A DNA stretch of 64,000 bases from Nocardioides luteus (GTDB lineage: Bacteria > Actinomycetota > Actinomycetes > Propionibacteriales > Nocardioidaceae): the NCBI RefSeq assembly GCF_015752315.1, contig NZ_JADOVJ010000001.1, positions 5,448,501 through 5,512,500 of the forward strand, written 5' to 3'. Below are positions 25,572 to 36,801 of this stretch, in pieces. The first letter of the stretch is position 1. Each line of letters opens with the position of its first letter. The position numbers and the translations under genes are program-made. The notes beneath the pieces are model-generated. The model made no database searches and was not told the origin of the DNA. It saw only the letters and a program-made list of their open reading frames with translations.

Positions 25572-26741
25572 TCAGCAGTACAGATTTCCGCCCGGGTCCA
25601 CCCCGAGCAGCGAGGTGACCTCGCGGTAGTTGTCGACGCGGCTCTGCACCTGGGCCGGGTTGCCGCCGTTGCACTCGATGGACCCGTTGATGGATCGGAT
25701 GGTCTCGCCGAAGCCGGCGCCGTTGACCATCGCCGCGTGCGGGGTCATGGTGCCCGGGCCGTTCTGGGTGTTCCAGTACCAGAGCCCGGTCTTCCAGGCG
25801 ACCGCCGGATCGGTGGCGACCAGGTTGGGGTTGTTCAGCAGGTCGATCCCGAGCGCGTCCCCGGCGGCCTTGTAGTTGAAGTTCCAGCTCAGTTGGACCG
25901 GGCCGCGACCGTAGTACTGGTCGTTGCCGGCCGGGCAACCGTAGGGCTGGGACGTGTCGCAGTAGTGCGGGTAGTTGGCCTGGTTCTGCTCCACGACGTA
26001 GAGCAGGTCACCGGTCTCGTGGGCGACGTTGGCGACGAACGCGGCGGCCTCGCGCTTCTGGGTCGCCTCGTCCCCAGCATTGGTGAACTCCGGATAGGCG
26101 CTGAGCGCCTCGACGAGCCCTGCGTACGTGTAGAAGGGGTTGCGGTTGGGGAAGAGCTGGTTGAACTGCGCCTCGCTGACCGGGAACTCTCCGGCCACCG
26201 GCGCCGGCGACTCCGGGTCGGTGGCGGTGCCGCCGATGTTCACGTCGATGCAGGCGTAGAAGGCGTTCGCGGTGTCGGCGACGTTCCAGACCGCGAGCAC
26301 CTTCTGGCGGCCGGTGAAGGACCCGAAGTCGACCTGGTGCTCGACGGTGGCCGGCGGCTGCGCGCCGCCGTCGTCGAACTCGGCGATCTTGGTGCCACCG
26401 ATGAAGTACTGCCAGGTGCTGGTGCTGTGCCGGGCGCTCAGCGACCAGCTGAAGGTCTGGCTCCGGCCGACGGGCGTGACCTGCCAGTTCTTCGAGTCGT
26501 CGTCGAGCTCGGCGAACCGGGCGTTGCCGCCGGAGCAGCTGGTCAGGCCCTTGGGGCCCTCGACGCTCTGCGGTTCGTACTTGATGTCACCGCACTCCAC
26601 GGTGCCGGCAGCACACTGTGCCTGCCGGCTCGGGGGGTTCGAGATGTAGCCGTGCGCACTTGCGGGGCTCGTCGGCACCATGGCCAGGACGGGCGCCAGC
26701 AAGATCCCGCCGAGAACGGCGATCTTCGTTGTAGTACGCAT
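25572..26741 (-). CDS. Secreted AA10 LPMO - GH19 chitinase fusion
   Basis: A 389-aa exported enzyme with two catalytic modules. After the signal peptide (cleavage ASA/H) the mature N-terminus is His30, followed by GYISNPPSRQ, as required for a copper lytic polysaccharide monooxygenase. The second copper His is His105 (SARHSTSTW), with axial Phe161 (NAFYACIDVNI). A Pro/Ala linker leads to a GH19 domain (about 185-389) with HETGD (Glu242), EQN (Glu251) and YYGRGPVQLSWNFNY. It should oxidise and hydrolyse chitin. The start has AAGGAG 7 bases upstream. A palindromic operator separates it from the divergent ROK regulator. Confidence 0.92.
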   Translation of the reverse strand: MRTTTKIAVLGGILLAPVLAMVPTSPASAHGYISNPPSRQAQCAAGTVECGDIKYEPQSVEGPKGLTSCSGGNARFAELDDDSKNWQVTPVGRSQTFSWSLSARHSTSTWQYFIGGTKIAEFDDGGAQPPATVEHQVDFGSFTGRQKVLAVWNVADTANAFYACIDVNIGGTATDPESPAPVAGEFPVSEAQFNQLFPNRNPFYTYAGLVEALSAYPEFTNAGDEATQKREAAAFVANVAHETGDLLYVVEQNQANYPHYCDTSQPYGCPAGNDQYYGRGPVQLSWNFNYKAAGDALGIDLLNNPNLVATDPAVAWKTGLWYWNTQNGPGTMTPHAAMVNGAGFGETIRSINGSIECNGGNPAQVQSRVDNYREVTSLLGVDPGGNLYC

Positions 26742-26787
26742 TCCAAACTCCTTGAGGGGGTTGAGATGGATGGCGATCGAAGCCCCT

Positions 26788-26808
26788 ACTGTAAGGTTCC
26801 TTTACAGT
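26788..26808. promoter_or_regulatory. 7-7-7 palindrome upstream of the chitinase gene
   Basis: ACTGTAA, a 7-nt spacer, then TTACAGT, 47 bp before the chitinase start and 100 bp before the ROK start. It is a probable operator for the divergent ROK regulator (inference). Confidence 0.55.
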
Positions 26809-26856
26809 TACCGTCTAGACCCGGCGTGGACAGACACCGGCGGGAGCGCTGCAATT

Positions 26857-26872
26857 GTTAGGTTGGTTTTCC
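26857..26872. promoter_or_regulatory. Second candidate ROK site near the regulator start
   Basis: GTTAGGTTGGTTTTCC resembles the GTAAGGTTCCTTTAC core of the 26788-26808 palindrome and lies 35 bp before the ROK start. It could serve autoregulation. The symmetry is imperfect. Confidence 0.3.
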
Positions 26873-26907
26873 GTACGCCACCCTCCCCCTCGAAAGGAGC
26901 GCCGCCG

Positions 26908-28068
26908 ATGTCAAGAGCACCCAAGACACACCTGATCCGCGACACGAACGACCGCGCGGCGCTCGACCTGATGCTCTCGAACGGGCCGGTGACGAAGACC
27001 CGGCTCGGCGAGCTCGTCGGCCTCTCGAAGGTGACCGCCGGACAGCTGCTGACCCGGCTCGGCGAGCGCGGCCTCGTCGAGGTGGTCGGGGCCCAGCAGG
27101 GCGGCCGCGGCCCCAACGCGGCGCTCTACGGGGTGGTCCCCTCGGCCGGCTACGTCGCGGCCCTCCACATCGGACCCGACCAGATCACCGCGTCGGTCGC
27201 CGACATCACCGGCACCGAGCTGGCCACCGGCGAGCTCGACCCCCACGAGGCCTCCGACCCGGTCGAGGCGGTGCGGGCCACCGTCGCCAACGCCACCCGG
27301 AGCGCTGGCATCACCATGGCGCAGCTCCGCTGCCTCTCGATCGGCACGCCCGGCATGATCGACCCGCGCACGGGCGACATCCGGTTCGCCAACGACCTGC
27401 CCGACTGGCGCGCGGGCGTCCTGGAGGACCTCCGCCGCAGCTTCCAGCGGCCGATACTGATCGAGAACGACGTCAACCTGGCCGGGCTCGCGGAGCAGTC
27501 CGCCGGCGCGTCCCACGGCGTCAAGGACTCGGTGCTCGCCTGGATCGACCGCGGCCTGGGTCTCGCGGTGATCGTCGACGGCCGCCTCCATCGCGGCGCC
27601 GGCGGTGGCGCCGGCGAGATCGGCTATCTCGCGGTCCCCGGCGCCTCCACGCCGCACGGCACCGACAGCCCGCAGCACGCCGCCTTCCAGTCACTGGTCA
27701 GCGTCGAGGCGATGGACACCCTCGCCCGCGCGTTCGGACTGAGCGGCGACGGTGTGGACTGCGTACGCTCCGCGGTCGGGGGCGACCCCGATGCCGAGCC
27801 GTTCCTCGACGAGCTGGCCCGACGGCTCGCCCTCGGCCTGGCCGGCATCTGCGTGGTGCTCGACCCCGAGCTGTGCGTGCTCGCCGGCGAGGTCGGGCGT
27901 GCCGGCGGGCCGGTCCTGGCCGACCGCGTGCAGAAGGCGATCGCCTCCCTCGGCCCCAACGTCCCCACGGTCGTCCCCACCGAGATCTCCGGCGACCCGG
28001 TGCTCCGCGGCGCCCTGCAGATGGGCCTCGACACGGCCCGCGACGAGGTCTTCTCCAACCAGGGCTGA
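26908..28068 (+). CDS. ROK-family transcriptional regulator
   Basis: A 386-aa NagC/XylR-type regulator. The N-terminal winged helix (about 10-75) reads LMLSNGPVTKTRLGELVGLSKVT. The ROK sugar-kinase-like domain follows (IENDVNLAGLAEQSAGAS; RGAGGGAGEIGYLAVPG). The full zinc-binding Cys cluster of ROK kinases is not seen, consistent with a regulator. ATG preceded by GAAAGGAG. The divergent placement next to a chitinase suggests it senses chitin-derived sugars such as GlcNAc (inference). Confidence 0.9.
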   Translation: MSRAPKTHLIRDTNDRAALDLMLSNGPVTKTRLGELVGLSKVTAGQLLTRLGERGLVEVVGAQQGGRGPNAALYGVVPSAGYVAALHIGPDQITASVADITGTELATGELDPHEASDPVEAVRATVANATRSAGITMAQLRCLSIGTPGMIDPRTGDIRFANDLPDWRAGVLEDLRRSFQRPILIENDVNLAGLAEQSAGASHGVKDSVLAWIDRGLGLAVIVDGRLHRGAGGGAGEIGYLAVPGASTPHGTDSPQHAAFQSLVSVEAMDTLARAFGLSGDGVDCVRSAVGGDPDAEPFLDELARRLALGLAGICVVLDPELCVLAGEVGRAGGPVLADRVQKAIASLGPNVPTVVPTEISGDPVLRGALQMGLDTARDEVFSNQG

Positions 28069-28141
28069 CCCCGACGAGGACGCTCCGGCGATCAGGGGAA
28101 CGCCCGATGCCATACGTACCTCGTCTACATATCGTCGAGGT

Positions 28142-28552
28142 GTGACCACAGAGATACGCCAGCGTCGACCACGCATCAGCCTCTTCTGCTTCCGAGCCGT
28201 CGCGGTACTGATCGCGCTCTTCGCGATCGGCCAACCGATCTTCATCGGCTCCTACTTCTCGGGCACCTTCGAGGCCTTGGGGTTCCACTCGGCCGGCGCG
28301 GCGGCACTGCAGGCGCTCGGCCTGCTCCTGCCGATCGTCGCGGGCGCCGTCGTGGCGATGCGCGGCCGCTGGTGGTTCCTCGTCTGGTCGGTCGTGCTCT
28401 TCCTCCTCATCCACGTCCAGGCGATCCTCGGCTACATCCGGGTCCTCCAGCTGCACGTCCCGGTCGGCGTCCTCACCGTCGGGATCGCGGTGGCCCTCGC
28501 CATCGCCTCGCTGCGTCGCGGCGCCGGCAGCCCGCGGGAGGTCCGGCGATGA
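28142..28552 (+). CDS. Small membrane protein, four helices
   Basis: A 136-aa protein of unknown function with four hydrophobic segments (ISLFCFRAVAVLIALFAIG; LQALGLLLPIVAGAVVAM; WWFLVWSVVLFLLIHV; VGVLTVGIAVALAIASL). The GTG start (VTTEIRQRR) is the first in frame after the regulator gene. The ATG of the multicopper oxidase overlaps its TGA (ATGA), so the two are co-translated. It may anchor or assist the oxidase. Confidence 0.78.
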   Translation: MTTEIRQRRPRISLFCFRAVAVLIALFAIGQPIFIGSYFSGTFEALGFHSAGAAALQALGLLLPIVAGAVVAMRGRWWFLVWSVVLFLLIHVQAILGYIRVLQLHVPVGVLTVGIAVALAIASLRRGAGSPREVRR

Positions 28553-30123
28553 GGCTCAGTCGACGGATGCTCCTCGGCGCCGGCCTGGCCGCTCCGGTCG
28601 CCGGATCACTGGTCTCCTGCGGCGACGCCCCCGGACAGACCGGAAGGGTCCTGCGCAGCGCGGCACGGCTACCGAAGGCGTACGCGACACCGTTGCCGTT
28701 GCCGCCGGTCAAGCGCCCCTCGGGTGGCCTGATCGAGATCGCCCAGCGCTCCGCCTCGGTCGAGATCCTGCCCGGGCTGCGGACCGAGATGATGACGTAC
28801 GACGGGGTCTTTCCCGGGCCGACGCTGGAGACCCGGCGCGGCCAGGCCGTGACCGTACGCCACACCAACTCGCTCGCGCTGCCGACCGCGACGCATCTCC
28901 ATGGCGGGCACACCCCGGCGGAGAGCGACGGGTGGCCGACGGATCTGCTGATGCCGCCCGGCTTCGAGGCTCCGGCGCATCATGCCGGGCACGGGAGCGA
29001 GCACGGCGGCGGACACGGCGGGCACGAGGCCATGGCCGACCCGAAGGCGCAGGTCAGCACCGGGAAGCGGGACTACCGCTATCCGCTCGAGCAGCCCGCG
29101 ACGACGCTCTGGTACCACGACCACCGGATGGACTTCACCGCCCCGCAGGTGTGGCGTGGCCTGGCCGGCTTCCACATCGTCCGCGACGACGAGGAGGACG
29201 CGCTCTCGCTGCCGCGAGGCGAGCGGGAGCTGCCGCTGATGATCGCCGACCGGGCCTTCGACGAGGACGGCGCGCTGCGCTATCCCGCGCTCGACCCGGA
29301 GCTCCTCGGCGAGCCCGGCGTCGAGGACCGCTACATGGCCGGCGTGCTCGGCGACGTCATCCTCGTCAACGGGGCCCCGTGGCCGGAGGCGGAGGTCGAG
29401 GCGGCGCAGTATCGGCTGCGGCTGCTCAACGCCTCCAACGCGCGCCGCTACGCGCTCAGCCTGCGTACCGCCGACGGCAAGCGGGTCGGGTTCACCCAGA
29501 TCGGCTCCGACGGCGGGCTGCTCGCCGCCCCCGTCGAGCACGACCAGATCACGATGGCCTCGGGCGAGCGGTTCGACGTCGTCGTCGACTTCCGTTCACT
29601 TGCGCCGGGCACGACGGTCGAGCTCCGCAACGGCCTCGGCACCGGCCGGACCGCTCAGGTGATGCGGTTCCGGATCACCCGCCGCGCGACCGACGACGTC
29701 CGGCTCCCCGAGAGGCTCGCCGACGTACCCGAGCCCGAGAGGCCCCAGGGCGCGGTCGTCCGCAGGTGGCACTTCCGACAGGCGAGCGTGCACGGTCGCC
29801 GAGGCTGGGGGATCAACGGCAAGCCGTTCGACCCCGCCGTCCCCCAGGCCCAGGTGCCGCTGGGCTCCACCGAGATCTGGGAGTTCTTCACCGACGCGCA
29901 CCACCCGGTCCACGTCCACCTCTCGCCCTTCCAGGTTCTGCGCCGCGGCAACCGCGGCCCCGGCCCGATGGACCTCGGCTGGAAGGACACCGTCGACGTA
30001 CGTCCCTACGAGGCCGTCCGGGTCCGAGTGAGGTTCGAGAGGTACGCCGGCCGGTTCCTCATCCACTGCCACAACCTCGAGCACGAGGACATGGCGATGA
30101 TGGCCGGCTTCGAGACGGTCTGA
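28549..30123 (+). CDS. Multicopper oxidase, exported
   Basis: A 524-aa CotA/bilirubin-oxidase/CueO-like laccase. The N-terminus has a twin-arginine-like motif (SRRMLLG) and a lipobox-like LVSCG (Cys24), suggesting Tat-exported lipoprotein. Copper ligands: THLHGG, WYHDH, HPVHVHLSPF and HCHNLEHEDMAMM, giving type 1, 2 and 3 sites with an axial Met. A His/Gly-rich insertion (HHAGHGSEHGGGHGGHE, about residues 144-160) may bind extra copper. The start is fixed by the four-base overlap with the membrane protein gene. Confidence 0.92.
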   Translation: MRLSRRMLLGAGLAAPVAGSLVSCGDAPGQTGRVLRSAARLPKAYATPLPLPPVKRPSGGLIEIAQRSASVEILPGLRTEMMTYDGVFPGPTLETRRGQAVTVRHTNSLALPTATHLHGGHTPAESDGWPTDLLMPPGFEAPAHHAGHGSEHGGGHGGHEAMADPKAQVSTGKRDYRYPLEQPATTLWYHDHRMDFTAPQVWRGLAGFHIVRDDEEDALSLPRGERELPLMIADRAFDEDGALRYPALDPELLGEPGVEDRYMAGVLGDVILVNGAPWPEAEVEAAQYRLRLLNASNARRYALSLRTADGKRVGFTQIGSDGGLLAAPVEHDQITMASGERFDVVVDFRSLAPGTTVELRNGLGTGRTAQVMRFRITRRATDDVRLPERLADVPEPERPQGAVVRRWHFRQASVHGRRGWGINGKPFDPAVPQAQVPLGSTEIWEFFTDAHHPVHVHLSPFQVLRRGNRGPGPMDLGWKDTVDVRPYEAVRVRVRFERYAGRFLIHCHNLEHEDMAMMAGFETV

Positions 30124-30131
30124 CCGTGGAG

Positions 30132-30497
30132 CTACCAGCGAGTGGCGAGGAACAGCGTGACCAGCGCCCACAGCACCAGCACACCGTTGAGCCACAGGTC
30201 CCCGCGCTCTCCACGCGAGAGGTGGAAAACCGTGGCGAGCACCTGCACCAGCGCCAGTCCTGCCGCGGCCCAGACCGCCAGGCTCGGGGCGATGCCCGTC
30301 AGCGGCGGGAGGATCAGCCCCAGTGCGCCGGCGACCTCGACCACGCCGATGGCCCTGACGCCGGCCATCGGGATCGCCGTACCGGCCCACCCCATCATCG
30401 GCGCCAGCTGCTCGCGGCTCCGAACGACCTTGATTCCGCCCGAGTAGAGGTAGAACGCCGCGAGCAGCCCAGCGACGATCCAGTACGCGACCACCAT
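30132..30497 (-). CDS. DoxX-family membrane protein
   Basis: A 121-aa protein with four predicted helices, beginning MVVAYWIVAGLLAAFYLYSGGIKV and including GVVEVAGALGLILPP, typical of DoxX/DoxD-like proteins linked to redox or thiol stress. Divergent from an HxlR regulator, with a shared palindromic operator, so it is very likely its target. Confidence 0.88.
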   Translation of the reverse strand: MVVAYWIVAGLLAAFYLYSGGIKVVRSREQLAPMMGWAGTAIPMAGVRAIGVVEVAGALGLILPPLTGIAPSLAVWAAAGLALVQVLATVFHLSRGERGDLWLNGVLVLWALVTLFLATRW

Positions 30498-30509
30498 GTC
30501 GAACTCCTT

Positions 30510-30530
30510 GGTTACGATGAGTAACTAACC
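30510..30530. promoter_or_regulatory. Operator between doxX-like and hxlR-like genes
   Basis: Overlapping inverted repeats: GTTAC-GATGA-GTAAC (30511-30525) inside GGTTA...TAACC (30510-30530), 13 bp before the DoxX start. HxlR regulators bind such palindromes in the shared divergent region. Confidence 0.6.
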
Positions 30531-30612
30531 GATCGAGAACCCAGCATGGACGGGTTTCGGGAGGCGTACAAAAGGCACATCGGTGTGCCTGAGGAGCGGC
30601 GGGAGCGGGCGC

Positions 30613-30990
30613 GTGTCGGACTACGAGAAGGTCTGCCTGATCAGGGGCGATGGCGGGAGCGCGATCCGTGGCATCCTCGACCGCATCGGCGACAAGTGGA
30701 GCCTGCTGGTGATCGCCACGCTGGACGGCGGTCGGCTGCGGTTCGGCGATCTGAAGCAGCGCGTCCCGGGCATCTCGCAGCGCATGCTCACGCTCACGTT
30801 GCGCCATCTGGAGCGCGACGGGCTGGTGAGCCGCACGAGCTATCCCGAGGTGCCGCCGCGGGTGGAGTACGAGCTGACCGGCATGGGCAGGACGCTCGTC
30901 GGCCCCGCCGTCACCTTGGCCGAGTGGGCGATCCGGCACAACCCGCTCATCGACGAGAACCGACGCTCCTACGACGCTCGTCAGGACTGA
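30613..30990 (+). CDS. HxlR-family transcriptional regulator
   Basis: A 125-aa winged-helix regulator. ILDRIGDKWSLLVIATL, LRFGDLKQRVPGISQRMLTLTLRHLERDGLV and YPEVPPRVEYELT are hallmark HxlR segments. The usual single N-terminal redox Cys is present (CLIRG, Cys8). GTG start (VSDYEKVC) with GGGAG upstream; an earlier GTG 30 bp upstream is less likely. Confidence 0.9.
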   Translation: MSDYEKVCLIRGDGGSAIRGILDRIGDKWSLLVIATLDGGRLRFGDLKQRVPGISQRMLTLTLRHLERDGLVSRTSYPEVPPRVEYELTGMGRTLVGPAVTLAEWAIRHNPLIDENRRSYDARQD

Positions 30991-32700
30991 CTAGACCTCG
31001 AGCCGCTTCTCCATGTCGTCGAGGATGGACTCGACCCTCGCGTACGTGTGGGAGCTGTAGGCGCCGATGCTGCGCTCGGCGGCGAGCGCCTCGCGCATCG
31101 CATCGAGGTAGCGCATCTGCAGGATCATCGTCTGCTCCATCACGGCGGGCCGCACTCGCGGCGCCTCCTGCACACCGGCGAGCACCCGCGGGAGGATGCG
31201 GTCCTTGAGCTTCGTCACCAGCTTCGGGTCGATCGGCTCGCCGTCGATGGTCTGCGACTCGAGCGGTCCGAGTGTGTCGACGGCCGACGCACCGACCTGC
31301 TGCAGCAGCGAACGGAACGCGTTGTGCCTGTCCTTGGCGCTCTCCGGGGAGAACCGCAGCCGGCGGATGAGGGCCGGAAGGGTGAGGCCGAACAGCACCA
31401 GGGTGATGAGCGCGACCAGGAAGGCGGCGAGCACGACGGTCGCCCGGTGGGAGGTGCCGGCCGGGATGGTCTGGGCCGCGGCGACCGTGACGACGCCGCG
31501 CATGCCGGCCCAGCCGATCGTCAGGAAGCCGCGCTTGGTGATCGGCTCGCGCTCCTCGAAGTCGATGTCCGCCCGGCCACGCGCCAGCCGGCGCCGGGCC
31601 GCAGTGATCCGGGCGTCCTCCCGGTCGTCGGCAGGGGTCAGCGAGTCGAGCTTCTCCTCGAACTGGTCCAGGCGGGTGCGTACCTCTTCCTGGTTCTCCT
31701 TACGGTCGCGGAGCACGAACACGGGGCCGGCGAGGCCGGCGAACCGGAGCGCGACCAGCAGGCCGACGACGACCAGGACGAGCCCGGCCATCTCGCCGGG
31801 CGTGGTCTCGCCCTGCGCCGCGTCGACGAAGTCGGGCAGCTGGTAGCCCATCGCCAGGAAGACGCCGCTCTCCAGGATGAAGTTGAACGTGGTCCAGGTC
31901 GTCGCCTGGGTCTGCCGGTCGCGGGCGCTGAACCGGCGGCTGCCGAGTCCACCGGTCACCAACCCGGCGACGACGACCGCGAGCACGCCGGACGCGTCCA
32001 GCTCCTCGGCCGGGAAGTAGGCGATGAACGGCACCGCGAACGAGATCGTCGTGTTGAGCACCGGGTCGTCCAGCCGCCGGCGGAGCTCGACGGTGAGCCA
32101 GCCGACGAGGCCACCGATCACGAGCGCGCCGAGCACCGCCCACCCGAACTCCAGGACCGTACGTCCCAGGGAGAACGAGCCGGCGGCCGCGATCCCCGCG
32201 ACGGCCGTCCGCAGGACCACGAGGGCGGACGCGTCGTTGACCAGGCTCTCGCCCTCCAGCACCGTCATCACCCGCGGCGGCAGCCCGACCCGGCGCCCGA
32301 TCGCCGTCGCCGCCACCGCGTCGGTCGGGCTGACGACCGCCCCGAGCGCGACCGCGAGCGGGAACGAGATCTCGGGGAACAGCCAGTGCACCACCGCCCC
32401 GATCACCAGGGCCGAGACGATCACCATCACGACCGAGAGCCAGCTGATCAGCCGGAAGTTCCGCCGGAAGTCGATCACCGGCAGGTTGACCGCGGAGGAG
32501 TAGAGCAACGGCGGCAGTACGCCGGCCAGGATCAGCTCCGGATCGAGCTCGATCTCCGGTGCCCCCGGCAGATAGCTCGCCCCGATCCCGAGCCCCACGA
32601 GCAGCAGCGGCGCCGCCACCCCCGTACGCCGCGCGAACACCGACGCCGCGATCATGATCACCAGCGCCGCCCCGACGATCAGCAACACGTGTTCGTCCAC
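30991..32700 (-). CDS. CPA1-family Na+/H+ antiporter
   Basis: A 569-aa polytopic antiporter. Transport-core motifs include GAVVSPTDAVAATAIGRR and LEGESLVNDASALVV (ND pair), and WAGMRGVVTVAAAQTIP. The C-terminal 150 residues form a cytoplasmic regulatory tail. It exchanges cytoplasmic Na+ or K+ for protons and supports pH and salt homeostasis. GTG start (VDEHVLLIVG). Its last base abuts the HxlR gene tail-to-tail. Confidence 0.92.
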   Translation of the reverse strand: MDEHVLLIVGAALVIMIAASVFARRTGVAAPLLLVGLGIGASYLPGAPEIELDPELILAGVLPPLLYSSAVNLPVIDFRRNFRLISWLSVVMVIVSALVIGAVVHWLFPEISFPLAVALGAVVSPTDAVAATAIGRRVGLPPRVMTVLEGESLVNDASALVVLRTAVAGIAAAGSFSLGRTVLEFGWAVLGALVIGGLVGWLTVELRRRLDDPVLNTTISFAVPFIAYFPAEELDASGVLAVVVAGLVTGGLGSRRFSARDRQTQATTWTTFNFILESGVFLAMGYQLPDFVDAAQGETTPGEMAGLVLVVVGLLVALRFAGLAGPVFVLRDRKENQEEVRTRLDQFEEKLDSLTPADDREDARITAARRRLARGRADIDFEEREPITKRGFLTIGWAGMRGVVTVAAAQTIPAGTSHRATVVLAAFLVALITLVLFGLTLPALIRRLRFSPESAKDRHNAFRSLLQQVGASAVDTLGPLESQTIDGEPIDPKLVTKLKDRILPRVLAGVQEAPRVRPAVMEQTMILQMRYLDAMREALAAERSIGAYSSHTYARVESILDDMEKRLEV

Positions 32701-32791
32701 GTTCGGGAGTCTATGTTCGCGGGCGACGACTCAATCGGAGGGCGCGGCGGCGTGGGCGGAGTGTTCGCGGCGCCGACAGACGGCGGTGGGT

Positions 32792-33157
32792 TCAGCGCAG
32801 CGGGGCGTCATCTGCAGCAGTGATGACGCTCGCGATCGCATCGCGCGATTCTGTGAGGGCGCTGATCGAAGTCTCGATGCGCTCCTGCTCGTCCTTGAGC
32901 TGGGCGACGAGTTCTGAACAGATCGGGGTGAGTCGTCCAGCCCTCTCCACCAGGCATGGCAGCACCTGCCGGATCGTCGCGGTGCTCAAGCCGGCGTCCA
33001 GCAACTGGCGCACTCGTCGAGCTGCTTCCAGGTCCGCGGCGTTGTACCGGCGATACCCCGAGGAATCACGTGAGGGCGCAAGCAGCCCCTGCTCTTCGTA
33101 GTAGCGCAACAGCCGCGCACTCACGCCCGCTTCCGCGCTCGCCTCGGATATCCGCAT
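32792..33157 (-). CDS. MerR-family transcriptional regulator
   Basis: A 121-aa MerR protein with the N-terminal winged helix ISEASAEAGVSARLLRYYEEQGLL and RYNAADLEAARRV. A coiled-coil dimerisation helix follows. Only two Cys (CLVERAG, ICSEL) are seen, spaced unlike metal sensors, so it is more likely a drug- or stress-responsive type. Divergent from the MFS gene 59 bp away. An AGGAGG ribosome site precedes the ATG, and a TTGACA -35-like element (33195-33200) is on its strand. Codon use looks less GC-biased than the neighbours. Confidence 0.88.
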   Translation of the reverse strand: MRISEASAEAGVSARLLRYYEEQGLLAPSRDSSGYRRYNAADLEAARRVRQLLDAGLSTATIRQVLPCLVERAGRLTPICSELVAQLKDEQERIETSISALTESRDAIASVITAADDAPLR

Positions 33158-33216
33158 CGCTGTTCCGCCCTCCTGGTTCTTGCCTTCTCACTCATGTCAA
33201 CGTCGAGCCTGAGAAC

Positions 33217-34455
33217 GTGAACACCAATCGACCTTCCTCTCTTCCACCCCATGGTTCCGGTCGTCCGCGACTGGTCCTGGCCACCTTCGTCGTACTCGTC
33301 TTCTGCACGGGCACAGCCGAGTATCTGGTCGCCGGCGTGCTCCCGCAGCTGGCACGCGACTTCGCCGTTCCCGTGGCGACGGCGGGCCAAGCCGTCACCG
33401 CCTACGCCCTCGGCGTGGCCATCGGAGGCCCGGTGGTGACCGTGCTGACTGCGCGTCTGCCGCGCAAGGGCCTCGCTCTCTGGCTCACGGTGCTGTTCGT
33501 CGCAGGCATTGCGCTCACCGCACTCGCCCCGACCTTCGCGTGGCTCATCGTCGGTCGGGTGCTGTCGGCATGCAGCCAGGCGACCCTTTTCGCGATCGCA
33601 CTCACGACAGCGGTCGGGGCGCTGGGCCACGACAAGGCCGGACGCGCGGTAGCCATCGTCAGCTCTGGACTCACCGTCGCAACGGTGCTCGGTGTCCCGC
33701 TCGGGGCGCTGCTGGGCGGCGACACGAGCTGGCGGCGACCTTTCGTGGTGATCGCGGCACTCGCGGTGGTCGGTCTCGTCTCGCTGGCTTTCACGATGCC
33801 CCGTACCGCCCGCCCCACCACCGGGGTCGGGGACGAAGTTCGAGCACTCACCCGCCGCGCCGTCCTCATCGCGGTGGCGACCACGGTGGTCGGATTCGCC
33901 GGGGTCGGCATCGTGTTCACGTATCTGGTCCCGCTCCTCAGGAGCGTCTCCGGCCTCTCGGCAAGCTATGTCCCCCTGCTCCTGCTCGCCTACGGTTTCG
34001 GGGGCTTCATCGGAAACCTCGCGGCCGGCCGACTGGCAGACCTCTCGCTCGGGCGGACCCTGACGGGCGTGTTCCTCCTCCTCGCGATCACGCTGGCCCT
34101 GTTCCCCGTCATGGCCGAGTATCACGCCCCCGTCACGGTCCTCGTGATGACCCTGGGACTCGTCTCGACGGCCACCATCGCACCGCTGGGGTCTCTCGTT
34201 CTACGCCACGCCAGCAATGCCCCGACCTTGGCCCTGGCGGTCAACGTGGGTGCCTTCAACCTCGCCAACGCGATCGGGTCGGCACTGGGAGGCATCGGCG
34301 TCGCAGCGGGCTTGATGCGTGCCAATGGATACGGCGGAGCTGTACTCGCGCTGGCCGGCCTGGGGCTTTCGGTTCTCGCCCTACGGCAGCCACCTCCTGG
34401 TCCATCGAGTCAACGCGTCCAGGAGCATCGGGAGGATGCCGGCAGCCATGCCTGA
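33217..34455 (+). CDS. MFS drug efflux transporter
   Basis: A 412-aa, 12-helix major facilitator of the AraJ/Cmx chloramphenicol-efflux group. VFCTGTAEYLVAGVLPQLARDF is the typical first-helix and loop sequence in parts, and GVPLGALLGG is the motif C-like antiporter signature. GTG start (VNTNRPSS), close to the divergent MerR promoter and probably short-leadered. The divergent MerR regulator is expected to control it. The substrate is unknown. Confidence 0.87.
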   Translation: MNTNRPSSLPPHGSGRPRLVLATFVVLVFCTGTAEYLVAGVLPQLARDFAVPVATAGQAVTAYALGVAIGGPVVTVLTARLPRKGLALWLTVLFVAGIALTALAPTFAWLIVGRVLSACSQATLFAIALTTAVGALGHDKAGRAVAIVSSGLTVATVLGVPLGALLGGDTSWRRPFVVIAALAVVGLVSLAFTMPRTARPTTGVGDEVRALTRRAVLIAVATTVVGFAGVGIVFTYLVPLLRSVSGLSASYVPLLLLAYGFGGFIGNLAAGRLADLSLGRTLTGVFLLLAITLALFPVMAEYHAPVTVLVMTLGLVSTATIAPLGSLVLRHASNAPTLALAVNVGAFNLANAIGSALGGIGVAAGLMRANGYGGAVLALAGLGLSVLALRQPPPGPSSQRVQEHREDAGSHA

Positions 34456-34457
34456 GC

Positions 34458-34495
34458 CCGTGCTCCTCGGGCGTGGTCACGCCCGAGGAGCACGG
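34458..34495. terminator. Bidirectional terminator between the MFS gene and copA
   Basis: Perfect 18-bp inverted repeat (CCGTGCTCCTCGGGCGTG and complement) with almost no loop, between convergent genes. Confidence 0.82.
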
Positions 34496-34502
34496 CCCGC
34501 GA

Positions 34503-36770
<2,268 letters not shown>

Positions 36771-36801
36771 CAGGTGTCCTTCGGGTGGGTGGATCGGCGT
36801 A

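Noticed and set aside
33217..34455. MFS/MerR pair as an integrated mobile element
   Set aside because: Codon use looks slightly different, but no integrase, transposase, direct repeats or attachment site was seen.
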